Source of the DNA: Paragorgia papillata
Lineage: Eukaryota > Cnidaria > Anthozoa > Scleralcyonacea > Coralliidae
Reading direction: 5' to 3'
Length of the DNA stretch: 64,000 nucleotides
NCBI GenBank assembly: GCA_035771165.1
Contig: JAWNZC010000345.1
Span: 1,851,001-1,915,000 of the forward strand
The notes beneath the pieces are model-generated. The model saw only the letters and a list, made by a program, of their open reading frames with translations. It did not search any database and was not told the origin of the DNA. Positions 56,601-62,600 of the stretch are shown here, piece by piece (position 1 is the first letter of the stretch; every line of letters starts with the position of its first letter). The translations under genes were made by a program, and so were the position numbers.

Positions 56601-59600
56601 ACTCCACCCAAGTTTGCTCACTCACCCAAGTTTGCTCACTCCACCCAAGTTTACCCACTCCACCCAAATTTGCCCACTCACCCAAGTTTGCCCACTCCAC
56701 CCAAGTTTGCCCACTCCCCCAAGTTTGCCCACTCCCCCAAGTTTGCCCACTCCATCTGAGTTTGCCCACTCCACCCAAGTTTGCCCACTCCACCCAAGTT
56801 TACCCACTCCACCCAAGTTTGCTCACTCACCCAAGTTTGCTCACTCCCCCAAGTTTGCTCACTCCACCCAAGTTTACCCACTCCACCCAAATTTGCCCAC
56901 TCACCCAAGTTTGCCCACTCCACCCAAGTTTGCCCACTCCACCCAAGTTTGCCCACTCCACCCAAGTTTGCCCACTCACCCAAGTTTGCCCACTCCATCT
57001 GAGTTTGCCCACTCCATCTGAGTTTGCCCACTCCACCCAAGTTTGCCCACTCCACCCAAGTTTGCCCACTCCACCCAAGTTAGCCCACTCACCCAAGTTT
57101 GCCCACTCCACACAAGTTTACACACTCACCCAAGTTTACCCACTCCACCCAAGTTTACCCACTCCATCCAAGTTTACCCACTCCACCCAAGTTTACCCAC
57201 TCCACCCAAGTTTACCCACTCCACCCAAGTTTGCCCACTCACCCAAGTTTGCCCACTCCACCCAAGTTTGCCCACTCCACCCAAGTTTGCCCACTCCACT
57301 CAAGTTTGCCCACTCACCCAAATTTGCCCACTCACCCAAGTTTACCCACTCCACCCAAGTTTGCCCACTCACCCAAGTTTGCCCACTCACCCAAGTTTGC
57401 CCACTCACCCAAGTTTGCCCACTCACCCAAGTTTGCCCACTCACCCAAGTTCCCCCCCCCCCCCCCAAGTTTGTCCACTCCATCCAAGTTTGTCCACTCC
57501 ATCCGAGTTTGTCCACTCCAACCAAGGCAATAAGAGCCCACAGAGTTGCCTGCAAAGGAAGCTGGAAAGTCCAAACATTTTAATATTAATTACAGTATAC
57601 ACAGAGTATCTACACATGTATTTTTTTAATTATAAGATTGAAAACTACAAATTACTATAACTTATAACTTATATAAATAATCATGCCTCTTGCTCTAATG
57701 CTGTGGAAAAACTGTCAATGCAATTCAAAGTGTCTCATGTTATGACTAACTTAGAGCTTAAAAATATACAGCAATGTACCATGCATATTTGAGTCCTTAT
57801 AAAGAATGTTTTTAGATTTAATAGAAGTAAAATATGTTCTTAGCCGACAAAGTGCCAATGCCCAGAATAGCAGTAAAAGTGAAATAAATGTGAAATCAAC
57901 TGTAAAATCAGATTTATTTTTTATTTTCCAGAGACTATCAGTGCATTCGCATGGGAACCTAACGGTGACAAGTTTGCGATTATTCATGGTGAAAATCCAA
58001 AGATAAATATCAGTTTTTATTGCTGCCACAAAGGAGGACGAACAACACTTCTTAGTAAGCCTACTGTCGTTTGATTGGTAGATTTTATTGAATAGAATTT
58101 CAATTTTTCCGAAAGTGTTTTATTACGTTATTCACCTTGCAATTTTGTTTCATTTACAACGAAATGACTGGTGTAAAAAGCTATTTTATTGGTTTTATTC
58201 CATCTTTGACCTTATGAAAATATTCGTAAAATTTAAGTAATGGCTCGTGGTTTAGCGTGTTCCATCGAGTTTTAGTATCAACCAACTCGTGGTCTATTAC
58301 AAATCCGGCTTTCTGATTGGCTGAGCTACCATTGTCTATTGGTGATAGACCCTGGTAGCGTTATCCAATGATAAACCTTCTTATAGCTGGAATACTCCTA
58401 TTCTGACCAATCAGAAGCCACGGCATATTCACGCCGCAAGCAAAACTGGAAACTAGGCTAAAAAATCAAACATGGCGTCTGCTAAAATTTTTGTACGAGA
58501 AAACATTGGGTCTAAAGTAATGGAAATATATTCAGTTTGACATTTTTGAATAAGAAAATTAATTCGCTTATGCCTATGGAGTATATCTACACCAAATTTG
58601 AAGCAAAGTAGTTACAATCTTGTGTTTTGTGAGCGATTGTTTACCATACGCCATCGAACTGCTCTGCATTATGTTTGGGGAGTCTTCTGCAAACAAAAAG
58701 GTAAAACTATGTGAACATTTAGAACAATGTTTGATAAGACTTATTTACGTTAAAGAAAAGTTGTTTATGGTTGATACTAAAACAATTAGACAACTCGTCC
58801 TCGTTGTCTAATTGTTAAATGGATGCACGCGGGAAGTTCGGAGAGCACGAAAAAAGCGTAAGAGTTGGTCGAGGCGTAGCCGAGAACAACTCTAGATTTT
58901 TTAGTGCTCTCCAACTTCCCAAGTGCATCCATTTAACAATTAGACAACGAGGCTGAGTTTTCTATGAGCTGATAGTCAACGAGGCGAATTGTTTTAGTAT
59001 CAGCCATAAACAACTTTTCTTTAACGTAAATAAGTCTTATCAAACATTGTTCTAAATGTTCAGATATTTTTACCTTTTTGTTTGCAGAAGACTCCCCAAA
59101 CATAATGCAGAGCAGTTCGATGGCGTATGGTAAACAATCGCTCACAACACACAAGATTGTAACTACTTTGCTTCAAATTTGGTGTAGATATACTCCATAG
59201 GCATAAGCAAATTCATTTTCTTATTCAAAAATGTCAAACTGAATATATTTCCATTACTTTCGACCCAATGTTTTCTTCACTCGTACAAAAATTTTAGCAG
59301 ACGCCATGTTTGATTTTTAGCCTAGTTTCCAGGTTTTTATGGTCTATCACCAATAGACCATGGTAGCTCAGCCAATCAGAAAGCCGGATTTGTAATAGAC
59401 CACCAGTTGGTTGATACTAAAACTCAATGGAGCACGCCAAACCATGAACCATTTCTTTTATAACAGAGAATCAGACACAAAACAACGGAAAACAATATTT
59501 ATTTCGCTGATTAAAAATGAGTTTCTCATTACGTTTGGAATCGCCGTGCTCCATCGAGTTACGGAGCACGCACGGTAGCCAATCAGAAACGCCGTTAAAT

Positions 59601-62600
59601 TACATCTAATGTTATAAACTGTATTCTTGTTTAGAAACATTTGAGAAGAAACCAGTTAATAATATATTTTGGTCGCCGCGTGGTCAGTTCTGTGTCCTGG
59701 CTGGTCTTCGCAGGTTAGTTAAATTCAGGCTGTGCACAGGCTAGTTAGTAGGGGGCCCTAGCCTGGTACCCTGGCCCAATCAAAGAATATAGCCCAGGGG
59801 ACCAGGCTAGGGCCTCCCTAAGATCTACGACGACGTCTTGCAAATAAAATATTCTAGTTGCAAAACAAAGAGAATGAATAATTTTTAGTCCCTAGAGTAA
59901 TCTCAACACCGTCCTCGGTCTTTATACGACGCCACTTAGAGCATTTTCACGTCTTCAGGACGACGTCAACTCACCAAAAATGAGAACTGTTGATTAAAGG
60001 TGCTGTCCAGTCCGTTCTGCGCATGATCCACATCTTTGTTTATCGGGACCCTCAACATGACATTCGTAGATAATTACATGAAGTACTCAGCTCATTGTAA
60101 ACCGTTAGAAGCGACATGGCAGAAAACCACGCGATTCGGTGAGGATATCTCTTCGGATTTCTTCTATTTCTTCTGAAAATGTTTTGTTTTGGGTACAAGT
60201 AATGAAGAGGAAGCAAGAAAAGCTTACAATCTTCAATAAGGTATCAGTAAATATTTTTATAAACAAAGAAGTAAACATTAGTTTCGTACATGCGCAGAAC
60301 GGACTGGACAGCACCTTTAAGATTGACCCCAATACAGACACTGCAATTATTTAGCAATTATTGGGGCGTTTTGGAAGGCGTTTTAGAAGTCGTTAAACTA
60401 GCTTCAAATATAAAATTAATAGTCAGTTAGCCGCGACTGTTTTTTAATTAAATTATATCATTTATGTTGCTTTTTAACGACTGTCATTGTCCCAGTATCG
60501 TAAGGTCCCTAGTTTTTTTCTTCCTACATGTACTTCGGTCTTAGGGCCTGTGTACAAGGAGGTAGGGTTACCCTAGCACCCGAGTCCAACTTAGCCCGGG
60601 TTTACAAGCAAAATTTTACAGGTAGGCAGGCTTTCTGGCGATCCTACTTTTTCCTATTTTTTCTGCACTCTCCTACTTTTTATGCAAAATTGCTCGGTTT
60701 TCCTACTTTTTCACGTAAAATCCTGGTTATTATTATATAAAATAGAGTGTTTTATTGATTTTTCCGCCACTAATAAAAGTGATAATCTCACATGTGCGAT
60801 TATTTATGATAATCGCACATGTGACGATTATCGCTGAATCAGCATTATAGTTTAATGCAATTTTTGCAAGGCAATAGGACAATTTTTTTTATATAATAAA
60901 CAGAACAATACATGGATGCTTGGAAATATGAAATTTATTTCTCGTGTTGACCAGGATATGTCACTCATTCGCTTCGCTCACTTGTGAGATATCCTGGTCA
61001 ACACTCGAAATAAATTTCATATTTCCGCACATCCATGTATTATTCTCTATTTAATCCACTGTTATTATATTGGTACCGTAAATTTTTAGTTCACTGACTA
61101 TTCTATGTGGTATTTTAGCATGAATGGTACAATGGAATTTTATGATGTTAACGAGGTCACGTGTATGAATGTTGGTGAGCATTTTACCGCTACTGATGTT
61201 GAATGGGACCCATCAGGACGATATGTGTCGACCTCTGTCAGTTGGTGGGCGCAAAAGGTGAGGCGAGAAATATCTCGAGACATTTTTGTCGATATCTTCC
61301 CATTCCGATCTCTAAATACGAGGCGAAGCCAGCACAAAGATCAGTGGGCGAAGCTAATTTTTTTAACCAGCTTGTCTGTATTTTATAGACATCGGGAGAC
61401 GAACACTGACGAGTGTTGAATATAGCTTCTCAAACGAATTTACATTTTAAAGTGCCTATGAAACGAAAATTAAGTCTGTCTTATATGAAAAAATACTTAA
61501 AATGATAGAGTAACATCTTTTGCAGTTTTTCGTTTCCTTGCTTCGTTCTTGAGATATTCCAGTTTGTTTGATATGCAAATTAAACATTTGGACGTCACAC
61601 GTGCATAATGAGTTATCGAAAAAAGTTCTATATCTTTGATATTTGTCAAAAAAGATATACTGATACCTTATTCAAGATTGTAAGCTTTTCTTGCTTCCTC
61701 TTCATTACTTGTACTTGAAACGAAACATTTTCAGCGGAAATAGAAGAAATCCGAAGAGATATCCTCGCCGAATCACTTGTTTCTGCCATGTTGCTCCAAA
61801 ACGGTCTACACTGAGCTGAGTACTTCATGTAATTATCTACGAATGTCTTGTTTGCGAGGCTCACAAAAACAAGATGGCGGATCATGCACAAAACTGAGTG
61901 TAACGCACCTTTAAGAGAAAACCGACCTAAACGTTTGCTAAATTTGTCCGTAATCTCCCTCCAATTTTTAAATTATTAACGAGTTTGAGAAATACATTTT
62001 TATAAAATAAGCTTCCCTCTACGATGGCGTAGAATGGCGTCAGCTGGCCTGAAAAGCCCGCCAAGTTCCAAAACTACCTCACTTAGCTTGATTTTTCTTA
62101 TTATTATTTTATAAAACAAATTTCAAAAACTCATTAATAATTCATGAGGAAAACACAAAGGAAATAATTACCATGTCCGTGGTTTTATACCTCATAAAAC
62201 TTCTTGACGTCAGAAAGAATACTAATGAACATACAATTTTATATAAAGAATACTAATGAACATACAATTTTATATAAAGAATACTAATGAACATAACATC
62301 CAATAACTATATAAAGAATACTAATGAACATAACATCCAATAACGAATCGTTTTTGAAGCCATTCAAAACACTCGCATCACGTGTTTTATCACATCTAAA
62401 ACACTCGGGCTGCGCCCTCGTGGTTTTAAATCTGATAAAACACTCCTGCTCGTGTTTTAAATATTACAAAACATACCGCTCCTGTGCATATGTACTTTTA
62501 TAAAGGTACATTTTGACGTCATTTGGACACAAAAGAAGTGGAAAGGCACGAAGCGATACTGAACTTCTTTCGTGTTCAAATCACGTCAAACGTACCTTTA

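Noticed and set aside
55996..57525. Possible CRISPR array (regular short repeats)
   Set aside because: No unique spacers, units head to tail, located in an animal gene intron; a minisatellite.
56036..57583. 515-codon open frame, the longest in the window
   Set aside because: Pure minisatellite translation ([12 protein letters not shown] units) with overlapping equally long frames on both strands; no start context, domains or splice logic.
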